DNA of 64,000 bases from Ferroacidibacillus organovorans (lineage in GTDB: Bacteria; Bacillota; Bacilli; Alicyclobacillales; SLC66): positions 22,670 through 86,669 of the forward strand of contig NZ_LSUQ01000010.1 of NCBI RefSeq assembly GCF_001642725.1, in the 5' to 3' direction. The position numbers and the translations under genes are program-made. The notes beneath the pieces were generated by a model. It ran no database searches. It saw only the letters and a program-made list of their open reading frames with translations, and was not told where the DNA came from. Positions 18,899 to 28,030 of this stretch are shown here, one piece after another. How positions within the stretch are numbered: the stretch's first letter is position 1; each line of letters starts with the position of its first letter.

Positions 18899-19327
18899 GT
18901 GGATTACGCACGCGCGGTCCGCCTGAAAAAAATGAAGATCTATGAAGAGAAGCAGCGGCTAGAAGAGCGCATGCACGCTGATCAAAAGGTGGATCACGCA
19001 CGTCAACACGTCAGCGATTTGCGAGCGGAGCAAGAAATTGCGTTTGCACAACTTCACCGGGGTGCGCGAACGGCGGCCGATTTTCAACAGTGGGCGCGCT
19101 ATGATGAAGCTTTGCGCGAAAAGGAAGGACTAGCGCTTCATCAATTAGAGGAGTGTGTGGATGAGGCCAATCAAGCAAGCGAGGCTGTGTTTCGCGCTTA
19201 TCAGGATGTGTACCGCTTTCGGCAACTCGCAGAATTGGAAAGGTCGAGATTGCAAAAAGAGCGCCTGTCTCGCGAGTGGCACGCGCTTGACGAATGGGTT
19301 CTCAATCGCAGCGTGACGAACCCATGA
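18899..19327 (+). CDS. fliJ: Flagellar export chaperone FliJ
   Basis: FliJ is a coiled-coil stalk-like protein of the FliHIJ export complex. The 142-residue product is almost entirely charged amphipathic helix (Lys/Glu/Gln/Arg rich, no Gly-Pro breaks after the start), as expected. Identification rests mainly on its place directly after fliI and on length. GTG 18899 lies one base after the fliI stop and follows GAAGGGGGG. Confidence 0.88.
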   Translation: MDYARAVRLKKMKIYEEKQRLEERMHADQKVDHARQHVSDLRAEQEIAFAQLHRGARTAADFQQWARYDEALREKEGLALHQLEECVDEANQASEAVFRAYQDVYRFRQLAELERSRLQKERLSREWHALDEWVLNRSVTNP

Positions 19328-19352
19328 CGGGTCGATTGGAGGGAGAAAGATC

Positions 19353-19925
19353 ATGGAAGAAGCAGTGAAGAGAAAATCGCGCTCCCTTTCCTTTCTCTTT
19401 TATATGATTCTGCTTCCACTTCTTGTTTCGGTTATTTTAGTGATCGGCGCACTACAGATTCTCGGCTATAACGTCGTAGGGAATCTTTCACGCTTTGCGA
19501 CGCAAAATCCGGTGATTCGACACTCGATCGGATTACCTCCGCTTGCACAGCCTATTCCGGTTCAGGTTAAAGCGCTCCGCGGACAACTAACTGCCGCACA
19601 GAAAACACTTCAAAATCTTCACGATCAACTGACACGCGAAAACCACGCGCTCCTCGCGAGTCAATCGCTTGCGGTTGCGGAAAAGACCAAGATTTCAGCG
19701 CTTGAAAAACAGGTGGCGACGTCGCAAAAAACGCTCTCAACTGCCAAAGGAGCTGCGGCTGTGTATATGAACATGTCGCCGAGTCAAGCGGCGCAGATTA
19801 TGCAACTTCAACCTTTTGCGCAACAGGTGGCCATTTTGCGATCCATGGATCAGGCGACACAGGCATCGATCCTCTCGGGGATGCCGCCCAAGTTGGCGGC
19901 GAAATTGATTCAAGCTGGGGCGTAA
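19353..19925 (+). CDS. YlxF/MotE-like membrane protein with a MgtE-N-type C-terminal domain
   Basis: The 190-residue protein has one N-terminal transmembrane helix (residues about 15-40), a coiled coil (about 75-125) and a C-terminal helical domain (MSPSQAAQIMQLQPFAQQ, then MPPKLAAKLI) resembling the N-terminal domain of the magnesium transporter MgtE. This architecture and the slot between fliJ and fliK match B. subtilis YlxF and the MotE family. Such proteins act as motility chaperones or stabilisers in other bacteria. The function here is inferred. Confidence 0.8.
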   Translation: MEEAVKRKSRSLSFLFYMILLPLLVSVILVIGALQILGYNVVGNLSRFATQNPVIRHSIGLPPLAQPIPVQVKALRGQLTAAQKTLQNLHDQLTRENHALLASQSLAVAEKTKISALEKQVATSQKTLSTAKGAAAVYMNMSPSQAAQIMQLQPFAQQVAILRSMDQATQASILSGMPPKLAAKLIQAGA

Positions 19926-20003
19926 TGAAGTGCAGACCGATTCACGGTGAAAGGGGTGATGCCAGTATTGCTTTTATGTAACGGTTGAGAGGGGGTGAAA
20001 TTC

Positions 20004-20420
20004 ATGATTCAGGGATCACTTTCCATTTCATTACAAGGCGTGAAAGCGGCTGCTTTGCCGATTGATGCGCGAAAATCTACTGTGCTTCGATCCAATGCTT
20101 CTGAACACGCCAAAAATGCTCGTGTTTTAAAGCATTCTGGCAGACTTGGCAAGGTTGCACTGCACAAGAAAGCGGCTGCTGCAAAACCGCCGGTGAGCGG
20201 GGCCACCTCTCCATTTCTGGCGGCGCTTTTACTGACGAATGCGACGCAGCAAACGCCTGTGCGTACAGCGCAGCGAGTGTGGGAAATGCGCACCGCGTCC
20301 TGCGCACGTCGTCAGGAGTTGGCGCAGTCACGCTTCAGTCAGAGATCGCGCATACCTCTGAACAGCACGCTAAGCCGGGAACGTCGGCAAGAGTGTCGGC
20401 TTATCCGCGTACGCTTTTGA
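20004..20420 (+). pseudogene. fliK: fliK 5' fragment (N-terminal part, frameshifted)
   Basis: ATG 20004 follows GAGAGGGGG and opens a reading frame with a FliK-like N-terminus: a basic, Ala/Lys-rich stretch, then GATSPFLAALLLTNATQQTP at about residues 65-84. From about base 20280 on, the frame turns into Arg/Cys-rich sequence and stops at 20420. The next frame (20279-21520) continues with the FliK-like composition and the conserved C-terminal domain. One missing base around 20270-20290 would join the two into a protein of about 505 residues. Confidence 0.75.
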
Positions 20421-21520
20421 CGCAGAGCGCTGCACGTGAAATGCCGATCGCGCAAGAAAGCAATTCTGTGATTGGAGTGAACGTTCTGCAGAAGTTTGTT
20501 GCAAAAACGATGCCACTCGGGCGCGAGCAGCCTGGTGTTGTCGTGCAGCAAAGCGCGAACGCCTCTTTGCTCACGCATCCGCTAAAGCGTAGTGGACAGC
20601 AAGCACACTCCCTTACTGCAGCACTGCAAAGCGATCAAATTCAAGGAATAGAGAAGCCTTCTGTGTCGTCAGCATTCATCGCGTCGGCGCAAGGGGGTGG
20701 AGTGCAGGCTGGAGTGAAGCGAGCGAATCATTCGAACGTCTCAACTTCAAGTGCTGAAAGTGGCGGTGCATTGGCGCCAGGTTTAGGGGTTCGGAGAACG
20801 TATCCGAGCGCTCTTGGGTTGATTACCTCCGCGAAAGTGCATGGCTCAAGCACCAATCAAACAGGAGCAGCGATTGCCAGTCAAGGCGTTAGTGCACTTC
20901 AAATTGCGCTGCAGCAGGCAAAATCGATGAAACGTTTACCGCGGACAGTTCACACAGGTGCTGCGACGATGCAGGCGAACATGATCCGATTGCACGCGAT
21001 TCTGCCGCTTCGATCACCACAGCGTCACGGAATGATCGCAGTGGCGATGGAGCGACCGTCGCTACCCCATCCTGTGACGGTTGGGTTTGTACAAAGTGGA
21101 ACGGCGATTCAAAATTCGCCTGTCGCATGGTCGGAGCTAGGTAAGTTTTTACAGTCTAAACTTCAGTCGAGTGACGCACAGACTCAAGTGACGGTGCAAC
21201 TCACGCTTCATCCTGCGCATCTTGGACAGGTCAATGTCATCATGGATGTGCGCGCATCACAACATGTGAATGTCCAGCTTGTCGCCGCCAATGCAGATGC
21301 AAAACTAATGATTCAAACGCATCGTGCGGAGCTCATTCAACAGTTGACGCAAGGCGGCTTTGTGAGTGTGCATGTCGATGTGCGTCAAGAACAGGGGAGG
21401 GCGTCGGCACACGCGGAGCGACCACTGACCGTCACAAAAAATCGCTCGCCAATTGTCGCGGCATCCAGGGCTTCATCATATCAGGAACAATTCGCGACAG
21501 GATTTTATGCGGAAGGGTAG
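20279..21520 (+). CDS. fliK: Flagellar hook-length control protein FliK, 3' part (frameshifted gene)
   Basis: FliK measures hook length and switches export specificity from hook to filament subunits through contact with FlhB. This frame holds a low-complexity Ser/Ala/Gln-rich middle and the conserved C-terminal domain (VTVQLTLHPAHLGQVNVIMD, residues about 300-325; then a Gln-rich segment). The frame is open well upstream of GTG 20279, but that GTG has no ribosome binding site, and the properly initiated frame is the one starting at 20004. I read this as the 3' part of a disrupted fliK. Confidence 0.8.
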   Translation: MGNAHRVLRTSSGVGAVTLQSEIAHTSEQHAKPGTSARVSAYPRTLLTQSAAREMPIAQESNSVIGVNVLQKFVAKTMPLGREQPGVVVQQSANASLLTHPLKRSGQQAHSLTAALQSDQIQGIEKPSVSSAFIASAQGGGVQAGVKRANHSNVSTSSAESGGALAPGLGVRRTYPSALGLITSAKVHGSSTNQTGAAIASQGVSALQIALQQAKSMKRLPRTVHTGAATMQANMIRLHAILPLRSPQRHGMIAVAMERPSLPHPVTVGFVQSGTAIQNSPVAWSELGKFLQSKLQSSDAQTQVTVQLTLHPAHLGQVNVIMDVRASQHVNVQLVAANADAKLMIQTHRAELIQQLTQGGFVSVHVDVRQEQGRASAHAERPLTVTKNRSPIVAASRASSYQEQFATGFYAEG

Positions 21521-21528
21521 GGAATTGA

Positions 21529-21987
21529 ATGACGGCAATCGGAGGCATTTTATCTACGTCGGCATCGTCCACGACGACATTGCAAGTGAGTACGAGCGGC
21601 ACCGTGGCGCCTGGGGGCGCATTGAATCAAAATTCATTCTTGCAACTCTTGGCGACCCAATTGCAGTACCAGAATCCATTGCAACCGACAAGCAACACGC
21701 AATTCATTGCTCAGTTGGCGCAGTTCTCATCGCTTGAGCAGATGACCAATGTGGCGACAGGTGAGACGCAATTGCAGAGTGGACTCGCAACGATCAACAG
21801 CAACACACAACTTGCGACAGCATTTTCCATCATGGGTGACACCGTCTCGGTACAAACGGGGAGTGGGACTACCGTAAGCGGGATTGTCACTTCGGTGAAT
21901 ACGCAGTCAGGCGCGATCATGGTTACGGTCGGAAGCCAAAGCTATCCGCTTCAAACGATTGTCTCTGTGACAAAGCCGGGTCTTTAA
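21529..21987 (+). CDS. flgD: Flagellar hook assembly (capping) protein FlgD
   Basis: FlgD caps the growing hook. The 152-residue product has the family core LNQNSFLQLLATQLQYQNPL, then LQPTSNTQFIAQLAQFSSLEQ, at residues about 32-70, and a C-terminal segment that rises to a beta domain (VSGIVTSVNTQSGAIMVTVG). ATG 21529 follows AGGGAATTGA. It is shorter than enterobacterial FlgD, as is common in Bacilli. Confidence 0.95.
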   Translation: MTAIGGILSTSASSTTTLQVSTSGTVAPGGALNQNSFLQLLATQLQYQNPLQPTSNTQFIAQLAQFSSLEQMTNVATGETQLQSGLATINSNTQLATAFSIMGDTVSVQTGSGTTVSGIVTSVNTQSGAIMVTVGSQSYPLQTIVSVTKPGL

Positions 21988-21989
21988 GA

Positions 21990-22391
21990 ATGAACGATTG
22001 GATTGCAAAGCGTCTGCATGAAGCGGTTACGCCAAACGTTCACCCGGCGGCGACGAAGATTCAACCACCGTCACGCACGACGTCCGCAAACAAAGCACAA
22101 GAGCCGCGATTTTCGGATGTGCTTTCGCAAGCGAGTCAAAAATTGACCTTTTCTCATCACGCGCAAGAAAGATTGAAATCGAGAAACATTATTATGTCGC
22201 AGGAACTGCATCAAAAACTTTTACAGGCAACGGATGCACTGGCTTGCAAGCGCGCGCAAAACGCGCTCATTGTAGCGATGGGAACACAGTTTCTCATCAA
22301 TGTTCCGAACCGCACAGTTGTCACTGTGATGACAAAAGAAGAGTCGAGCGCTCAAGTCATCACAAATATTGATAGTGCAGTCGTTTTGTAA
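21990..22391 (+). CDS. Flagellar operon protein of the TIGR02530 type
   Basis: The 133-residue protein has an unstructured first half and a conserved C-terminal half with LTFSHHAQERLKSRNI, QKLLQATDALACKRAQNALI and FLINVPNRTVVTVMTKE. That pattern is the small family found between flgD and flgE/flgG in Bacilli and Clostridia. No biochemical function is established for it; a role in hook assembly or export control is inferred from position only. Confidence 0.85.
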   Translation: MNDWIAKRLHEAVTPNVHPAATKIQPPSRTTSANKAQEPRFSDVLSQASQKLTFSHHAQERLKSRNIIMSQELHQKLLQATDALACKRAQNALIVAMGTQFLINVPNRTVVTVMTKEESSAQVITNIDSAVVL

Positions 22392-22507
22392 TTGAGGTGG
22401 GCCGGACCGCTTGTCGGAAGCCCAAGGCGAACGCGGATGGATCGAAGCGACGCCCGTGAGTTGACAGGATATGCGCGATTTGAAACCATCAATCAGGAGG
22501 AATGGAC

Positions 22508-23452
22508 ATGCTTCGCTCGCTTTACTCTGCCGTTTCCGGAATGAATGCCTACCAGACCAGTCTTGATGTTGTAGGAAATAACATTGCAAACGTCGATACG
22601 ACAGGATTTAAGTCGGGTCGTGTCGAATTTAGTGATATCCTCAGTCAAACGGTGTCTGGCGCATCGAGCCCGACTGCCAACCTGGGCGGGATCAACGCAC
22701 AACAGATAGGACTCGGTGTGAACATCTCCGCCGTGCAAAACTCGTTTACGCAAGGCGCCGATCAGGTGACGGGCGTGCCGACCGACATCGCATTAAATGG
22801 GGATGGATTTTTTGTAGTGTCCCCGCAAGGGCAATTGTCTTCGGCTACTGGGACGCCTCCGGCGAATGCCTCAACCGTTCCACTGTACTATTCGCGCGCG
22901 GGTAATTTTTCAGTGGATGGAGCAGGCAATTTGGTTCTTCCTGACGGTTCGAAATTGATGGGGCAATTTGTTCCTGCAAACGCTGGTACGCCAGGTCCAG
23001 CGCCAACAAGCTTCTCATCAACCAATCTTTCAGCCGTAAACTTGGGAATGCCAGCGTCTGCATCGGGTGGACCAAACGTTACGTTGAACAATTATACGAT
23101 TGGTCAAAACGGGCAAATCACTCTGACCGACCCAACAAACGGCACGATCGTGGGTACGTATTACGTCCCTGTGGCGCGCGTGACAAATCCGGCCGGGATG
23201 ACCAAAGTGGGTGCCAACCTTTTTACCACAAGTGTCAATTCGGGAGGTGGCAACATTCCACCGCTTTATACACCAGGGCAGAATGGCGCCGCAAGTTTTC
23301 AATCGGGCGCGCTGGAGGCGTCAAATGTCAATTTGACTGACCAGTTTACAGCAATGATCATCGCGCAGCAGGCGTTTGACGCCAACTCGAAGGTCATTAA
23401 CACGGATAATAACATTTTGAGTACTGTGCTAAATCTTGAGCAGCAAGCGTAA
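22508..23452 (+). CDS. flgE: Flagellar hook protein FlgE (FlgE/FlgG family)
   Basis: The 314-residue product starts MLRSLYSAVSGMNAYQTSL, carries the NNIANVDTTGFKSGRVEFSD signature (residues about 25-45), the GDGFFVV strand of the D1 domain and the C-terminal ALEASNVNLTDQFTAMIIAQ plus VINTDNNILSTVLNL helix. In Bacilli the gene at this position, originally named flgG, encodes the hook. ATG 22508 is chosen because AGGAGG sits 7 bases upstream; an ATG two codons earlier is only 1 base from it. The 116-base gap upstream holds no feature I can support. Confidence 0.92.
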   Translation: MLRSLYSAVSGMNAYQTSLDVVGNNIANVDTTGFKSGRVEFSDILSQTVSGASSPTANLGGINAQQIGLGVNISAVQNSFTQGADQVTGVPTDIALNGDGFFVVSPQGQLSSATGTPPANASTVPLYYSRAGNFSVDGAGNLVLPDGSKLMGQFVPANAGTPGPAPTSFSSTNLSAVNLGMPASASGGPNVTLNNYTIGQNGQITLTDPTNGTIVGTYYVPVARVTNPAGMTKVGANLFTTSVNSGGGNIPPLYTPGQNGAASFQSGALEASNVNLTDQFTAMIIAQQAFDANSKVINTDNNILSTVLNLEQQA

Positions 23453-23518
23453 ACGCGCCTGCCAAGAGATGAATAACCGAGTTTCTTGAAACGATTGTGA
23501 AATCCGGAGGTGTGCGGA

Positions 23519-23746
23519 ATGATCGCGTTGACACGTATGGATGGTTCGCATTTGATCATTAGCGCTTTAATGATTGAGACGATAGAATCGACGCCAGATA
23601 CGGTGATTTCGCTCACCTCCGGACGTAAGTATGTCGTTAAAGAATTGGCGAGCGATGTCGTTCACCAAGTGACCGTTTATTTACAAGAGATCGGTCTTGT
23701 TGGTGCGCACGCTGCAAATCGACATGAGGTGTCGCATGAACGCTAG
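23519..23746 (+). CDS. flbD: Flagellar protein FlbD/SwrD
   Basis: The 75-residue protein has the compact family sequence: MIALTRMDGS at the start, IIETIESTPDTVISLTSGRKY-like core and VVHQVTVYLQEIGL at the C-terminus. In B. subtilis SwrD supports motor torque. ATG 23519 follows CCGGAGG by 8 bases. The end overlaps fliL by 11 bases. Confidence 0.92.
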   Translation: MIALTRMDGSHLIISALMIETIESTPDTVISLTSGRKYVVKELASDVVHQVTVYLQEIGLVGAHAANRHEVSHER

Positions 23747-24155
23747 AAAGGTCTCCTTTATTCTTATTCCCGCGCTTGCCGTAGTGGTTTTGGGCGGAGC
23801 GGCCGCCTACAAGTTTCTCTTTTCGTCCAAGGTTCACGCACCGCCTACGGCTGCACAACTTCAGTCGTGGCAGTACAACGTTGACAAGATCACAACCAAT
23901 CTGCAGGGCAGCAGCATGATTCAAATTCAGTTGACGTTACAGGCGCTCAGCACGAAAGTTGATACAGAATTGACAGAGAGAAATGCTCAGTTGGACGATG
24001 TCGTCATCGGTGTGTTACACAATCTGAGTGCGAGCCAAATTGAGGCACCAGGTGGGCGTACGTATATGAAAGACCTGATTTTAAAACGTGTAAACGCCAT
24101 TTTGACTACAGGAAAGATAACGGCCGTCTATATTCAAAACATGATTGTACAGTAG
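23736..24155 (+). CDS. fliL: Flagellar basal body-associated protein FliL
   Basis: The 139-residue protein has a single N-terminal transmembrane helix (residues about 7-28) and a C-terminal extracytoplasmic domain ending LILKRVNAILTTGKITAVYI, as in FliL, which supports the stator around the motor. ATG 23736 sits inside the end of flbD with GAGGTG upstream; longer in-frame starts would overlap flbD more with no ribosome binding site. Confidence 0.88.
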   Translation: MNARKVSFILIPALAVVVLGGAAAYKFLFSSKVHAPPTAAQLQSWQYNVDKITTNLQGSSMIQIQLTLQALSTKVDTELTERNAQLDDVVIGVLHNLSASQIEAPGGRTYMKDLILKRVNAILTTGKITAVYIQNMIVQ

Positions 24156-24165
24156 GGGGAACACC

Positions 24166-25161
24166 ATGCCGGATGTCTTGTCTCAGGATGAGATTGACGC
24201 GCTTTTAACAGCGCTAAACTCAGGTGAACTCACTGCTGATGAGATTCGCAATGAATCGGATTCGGGTCGCGTTCGCGTGTATGATTTTAAGCGCGCCATG
24301 CGCTTTTCAAAAGAGCATACGCGTACCATCTCTGGGATTTATGAGAATTTTTCTAGGTTGCTGACCAACTATTTCTCTGCGCAATTGCGCACGGGCGTGC
24401 AATTCTCCGTCGCCTCGATTGATCAGTTGCCTTTTGAAGAATTTATGGGTTCAATCGCGCCGATCACCGTGCTACACGTGATCGACGTAAAACCGCTTAG
24501 TGGTAAATTTCTGCTGGAAGTTCCGAACAGTGCGTCGTACGCCATGTTGGATCGTCTCCTAGGCGGACAAGGGCAATACCAGAATGTGGGCAGGCGCATG
24601 ACGGAAATCGATGTGATGGTGTTGGAGCGGCTGTTTTCTCGCACGATGAGTGCGCTCACCGCTTCGTGGGCGGATGTGGCGCAACTGCAATTCACCTATG
24701 ACACGTTGGAAGTGAATCCGCAGTTTACACAGATTGCCAATCAGGGCGACATTGTGCTTCTCGTCACGTTTAGCATTGTCATCGGAAAAACGAGTGGCAT
24801 CATGAATTTATGCATGCCGCATGTCGTACTTGAGCCACTGATGCAACGTTTGACATCGCGCTTTGCAATCACGCAGAAGCGGAATGACGCAGAGGCAGAA
24901 GTATCCAGAGAACATCTGCGAAGGCAATTGCACAGCGTTGCGGTTGACCTTCAGGTGCAACTCGGAAAATCCACGCTGCCGACGAGTGATCTGTTGCGTC
25001 TGCAAATTGGTGATGTTATTCCGCTCGATTTACGCGTAGATGAGAGCCTGTCCGTCGCCGTGGAGGATGTTGTGAAATTAAAAGGCGCTCCGGGACATTT
25101 CAGGGGTCATTACGCCGTGCGCATCACAGAACAGGTTGAGGAGGTGAAGTTCGATGAGTAG
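24166..25161 (+). CDS. fliM: Flagellar motor switch protein FliM
   Basis: FliM binds phosphorylated CheY and carries rotation signals to the C ring. The 331-residue product begins with the CheY-binding peptide VLSQDEIDALLTAL, has the CheC-like middle domain (YDFKRAMRFSKEHTRTI, GGQGQ loop) and a C-terminal SpoA domain (VQLGKSTLPTSDLLRLQIGD). ATG 24166 follows AGGGGGA. It overlaps fliY by 8 bases. Confidence 0.96.
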   Translation: MPDVLSQDEIDALLTALNSGELTADEIRNESDSGRVRVYDFKRAMRFSKEHTRTISGIYENFSRLLTNYFSAQLRTGVQFSVASIDQLPFEEFMGSIAPITVLHVIDVKPLSGKFLLEVPNSASYAMLDRLLGGQGQYQNVGRRMTEIDVMVLERLFSRTMSALTASWADVAQLQFTYDTLEVNPQFTQIANQGDIVLLVTFSIVIGKTSGIMNLCMPHVVLEPLMQRLTSRFAITQKRNDAEAEVSREHLRRQLHSVAVDLQVQLGKSTLPTSDLLRLQIGDVIPLDLRVDESLSVAVEDVVKLKGAPGHFRGHYAVRITEQVEEVKFDE

Positions 25162-26329
25162 TGATTTTCTTTCACAGGATGAGATCGATGCACTGTTGCG
25201 CGGTGAATCTGCAAAAGGCGAAGATACGGAACATGTCGAAACGCTATCAGAAATGGAATGTGACGCGATTGGGGAAATCGGAAACATTGCGTTTGGCACG
25301 GCGGCAACGACGCTGTCCATGTTGTTGCGCCACAAAGTAAACATCACAGCACCGCGCGTAAGCGTGATACAACCCAACGATATTTCTATGGATATGTCCA
25401 TACCGCACATCGCTGCGCGCGTTGATTATACTGAGGGATTAACCGGTTCGAACGTTTTGGCCATCAAACAAACGGATGCACAAATCATTGCTGATTTGAT
25501 GCTGGGTGGGGATGGCAGTAACCCTTCACCTGAAGTGAGCGAGATGCATTTGAGCGCGGTTGCGGAAGCGATGAATCAAATGATGGGCTCGGCGGCGACG
25601 TCCATGTCCACGATGCTTATGCGAACGGTTAACATCTCGACACCGCATGTCAAAACAATCACGTCACTTGATACGGATTCGAATGAGTATCTTCCCCAGG
25701 GGAATTTTCTGGTAAGAATCCTCTTTCGATTGCAGGTTGGTGAATTGATTGACTCAAATATCATTCAGATTCTCTCTATGGAATTTGCTCACGAACTCGT
25801 GGCGACGCTTATGGCGCAGAGTTATGGAACCTATGAACCGCAAGCGCCGATCACGTCTCCTGAGCCGATTTTAGCAACGCCAAGCGCAGCCGCTCGAAGT
25901 GCTTACGCACAGACTGCGCAAGCCACGCAACCAATTGCGCCTAGCGTGCCGCGGGGGGGCGCACCGATTCCGGAGTTTGACACAGAATCGGCAATTGAGA
26001 CCGTTCACCCTGATCGCGTGGAGCGCGCGGTATTCGCACCGCTTGACGAGCGGCCTTACGGGGAAGGGATCAAAAACCTTGATCTCTTGATGGATGTGCC
26101 TCTTGAGGTGACTGTTGAATTGGGGCGGGCGAAAAAATTGCTGCGCGATGTGCTTGATATGAGCATCGGATCCGTCTTGGAATTGGAGACGCTCGCCGGT
26201 GAACCGGTTGACATTCTTGTCAATCGAAAGAGAATTGCGCGCGGCGAAGTGGTGGTGATAGACGAACACTTTGGCGTGCGTGTCACAGATATTTTAAGCC
26301 CTGCTGAGCGGGTCAAACGCTTGCAGTAA
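25154..26329 (+). CDS. fliY: Flagellar motor switch phosphatase FliY
   Basis: FliY combines a C-ring subunit with a CheY-P phosphatase. The 391-residue product has the CheY-binding motif FLSQDEIDALL at the N-terminus, a CheC-type phosphatase domain with two ExxN sites (CDAIGEIGNIAFGTAATTL near residue 36; LSAVAEAMNQMMGSAAT near 135), a proline/alanine-rich linker (about 220-275) and a C-terminal SpoA/FliN domain (DVPLEVTVELGRAKKLLRDV, LNRK-type VNRKRIARGEVVVIDEHFGV). ATG 25154. Confidence 0.95.
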   Translation: MSSDFLSQDEIDALLRGESAKGEDTEHVETLSEMECDAIGEIGNIAFGTAATTLSMLLRHKVNITAPRVSVIQPNDISMDMSIPHIAARVDYTEGLTGSNVLAIKQTDAQIIADLMLGGDGSNPSPEVSEMHLSAVAEAMNQMMGSAATSMSTMLMRTVNISTPHVKTITSLDTDSNEYLPQGNFLVRILFRLQVGELIDSNIIQILSMEFAHELVATLMAQSYGTYEPQAPITSPEPILATPSAAARSAYAQTAQATQPIAPSVPRGGAPIPEFDTESAIETVHPDRVERAVFAPLDERPYGEGIKNLDLLMDVPLEVTVELGRAKKLLRDVLDMSIGSVLELETLAGEPVDILVNRKRIARGEVVVIDEHFGVRVTDILSPAERVKRLQ

Positions 26330-26404
26330 CGTGATTTGGTTTGCCTTTGACGTGTAGCGTAGTGAGGATTCAAAAGATGACGATGGCAATGGAGGAATTG
26401 GACA

Positions 26405-26767
26405 ATGAATCAAACCGTACTCGTTGTGGATGACGCAGCATTTATGCGCATGATGGTCAAAGAAATTCTTACGAAAAATGGATTTCAGGTGATCGGGGAA
26501 GCGAACGACGGCGCGCAAGCGGTTGAGCGTTATAAAGAATTGCGACCAGATCTTGTGACGATGGATATCACGATGCCGGAGATGGATGGTATTCAGGCTT
26601 TACGCGAGATCAAATCGTTTGATCCTGCAGCAAAAGTGATCATGTGTTCTGCGATGGGACAGCAGGCTATGGTCATCGAAGCCATTCAGGCTGGCGCGCG
26701 CGACTTCATTGTAAAACCGTTTCAGGCTGAGCGGGTCGTTGAAGCTGTAAAGAAAACGTTGGGCTAG
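26405..26767 (+). CDS. cheY: Chemotaxis response regulator CheY
   Basis: The 120-residue single receiver domain has the acidic pair Asp9-Asp10, phosphoacceptor Asp54 in VTMDITMPEMDG, Ser/Thr at MCSAMG and Lys in FIVKPF. In Bacilli CheY-P binds FliM and FliY and promotes counterclockwise rotation. ATG 26405 follows GGAGG. Its cognate kinase CheA is not encoded in this window. Confidence 0.97.
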   Translation: MNQTVLVVDDAAFMRMMVKEILTKNGFQVIGEANDGAQAVERYKELRPDLVTMDITMPEMDGIQALREIKSFDPAAKVIMCSAMGQQAMVIEAIQAGARDFIVKPFQAERVVEAVKKTLG

Positions 26768-26771
26768 TCAA

Positions 26772-27200
26772 ATGAACGCGATGATGACTTTGCGGTACGT
26801 TCTCAGCTTTTTCTTTATTCTCGTGCTTGCCTATTACTCGATACGCCTGTTAGGCAAACGCGTGCCGAGCGCGCAGGGACGATCACGCGTCTTGCGTGTC
26901 GTGTCGGCTCACCCGCTAGGCCAAAACAAGACGTTACAGGTGGTCGTCTTTGATGAAAAAACTGTTTTGCTCCTAGGGGTCGGCAGCGACGTGTCCTGTG
27001 TTGCGCGCTTTGACGATGAAGAACTGGTTGCTCGTTTGACGCGCACGCAACGCGAGAGTCAGATTGTTGAGCCTGCATTTTCGTGGATGCGCAATCGACT
27101 GCAAAAAAATCGCGCACTTTCGGACGAAGCGGCGTTTTCGGAGCTTCTCTCCAAGCGAATTGACGGTATGATGCAGTATCGCAGTCAGCATTCAGATTGA
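26772..27200 (+). CDS. fliO: Flagellar biosynthetic protein FliO (FliZ)
   Basis: The 142-residue protein has one transmembrane helix near the N-terminus (residues about 6-27) followed by a basic region and a beta-rich cytoplasmic domain (LRVVSAHPLGQNKTLQVVVF, then VLLLGVGSDVSCVARF), the FliO pattern. FliO stabilises FliP in the export gate. It starts 4 bases after cheY and is followed by fliP. Confidence 0.9.
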   Translation: MNAMMTLRYVLSFFFILVLAYYSIRLLGKRVPSAQGRSRVLRVVSAHPLGQNKTLQVVVFDEKTVLLLGVGSDVSCVARFDDEELVARLTRTQRESQIVEPAFSWMRNRLQKNRALSDEAAFSELLSKRIDGMMQYRSQHSD

Positions 27201-27219
27201 TGAAGAGGGGAAATGGTTT

Positions 27220-27972
27220 GTGAAGAGACGCATGGTGTGGTTTAGCGCGCCAGCTTTGTTTTTGGCGCTACCCGTTGCGCTCGCACACGCTCAAACCTCT
27301 TCGTCGGGTCTCGCGATCCATCTCACGGCGCCCACCACGCCTTCAGGAACCGTTGGCGTTTTACAAATCATCCTGTTGCTCACAGTGCTCAGCGTTGCGC
27401 CAGCGATTCTTATCATGATGACTTCGTTTACGCGTATCATCATCGTCCTCTCCTTTGTGAGAAGCGCATTATCACTGCAGCAGTCCCCACCCAATCAGGT
27501 GCTGATTGGGCTCGCCATTTTTCTCTCGATGTTCATAATGGCGCCAACGTTTTCTGCCGTAAATCACAATGCACTTCAGCCGTATCTGGCGGGGCACATT
27601 TCGCAGTCCACAGCATTGGCAGAAGCTGAGCAACCATTTAAAGTGTTTATGGCAAGGCAGACGCGCGTGGCGGATGTACAATTGTTGCTAACGTATCGGC
27701 ACGAAAAGACGCCGTCCAATTTAACCGACTTGCCGATTACAACGCTCATACCAGCGTTCGCGCTCAGTGAACTGAAAACCGCTTTTCAAATTGGATTCAT
27801 GATTTATATTCCATTTCTCGTTATTGATTTAGTCGTTGCTACAACACTTATGTCTATGGGAATGATGATGCTCCCACCTGTATTGATATCACTTCCTTTC
27901 AAGTTGTTGCTCTTTGTCATGGTAGACGGATGGTATCTTGTCGTGCGCTCTTTACTGTATGGATTCCACTAG
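27220..27972 (+). CDS. fliP: Flagellar export gate protein FliP
   Basis: The 250-residue product has a cleavable-type signal peptide (residues 1-24, ending ALAHA), then four membrane segments with the FliP signatures SFTRIIIVLSFVRSALSLQQ, PPNQVLIGLAIFLS, PAFALSELKTAFQIGF and MGMMMLPPVLISLPFKLLLF. The start is GTG 27220. FliP forms the export pore with FliQ and FliR. Confidence 0.97.
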   Translation: MKRRMVWFSAPALFLALPVALAHAQTSSSGLAIHLTAPTTPSGTVGVLQIILLLTVLSVAPAILIMMTSFTRIIIVLSFVRSALSLQQSPPNQVLIGLAIFLSMFIMAPTFSAVNHNALQPYLAGHISQSTALAEAEQPFKVFMARQTRVADVQLLLTYRHEKTPSNLTDLPITTLIPAFALSELKTAFQIGFMIYIPFLVIDLVVATTLMSMGMMMLPPVLISLPFKLLLFVMVDGWYLVVRSLLYGFH

Positions 27973-28030
27973 ATTGAAAGAGGATTTTGTCAAATCTTGT
28001 CGAATTGAGTAGGTTAAGCGGAGTGATTGT

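Noticed and set aside
20270..20300. Programmed -1 frameshift in fliK
   Set aside because: No X-XXY-YYZ slippery heptamer is in the zero frame at the switch point, and I see no downstream stimulatory structure. A plain indel explains it better.
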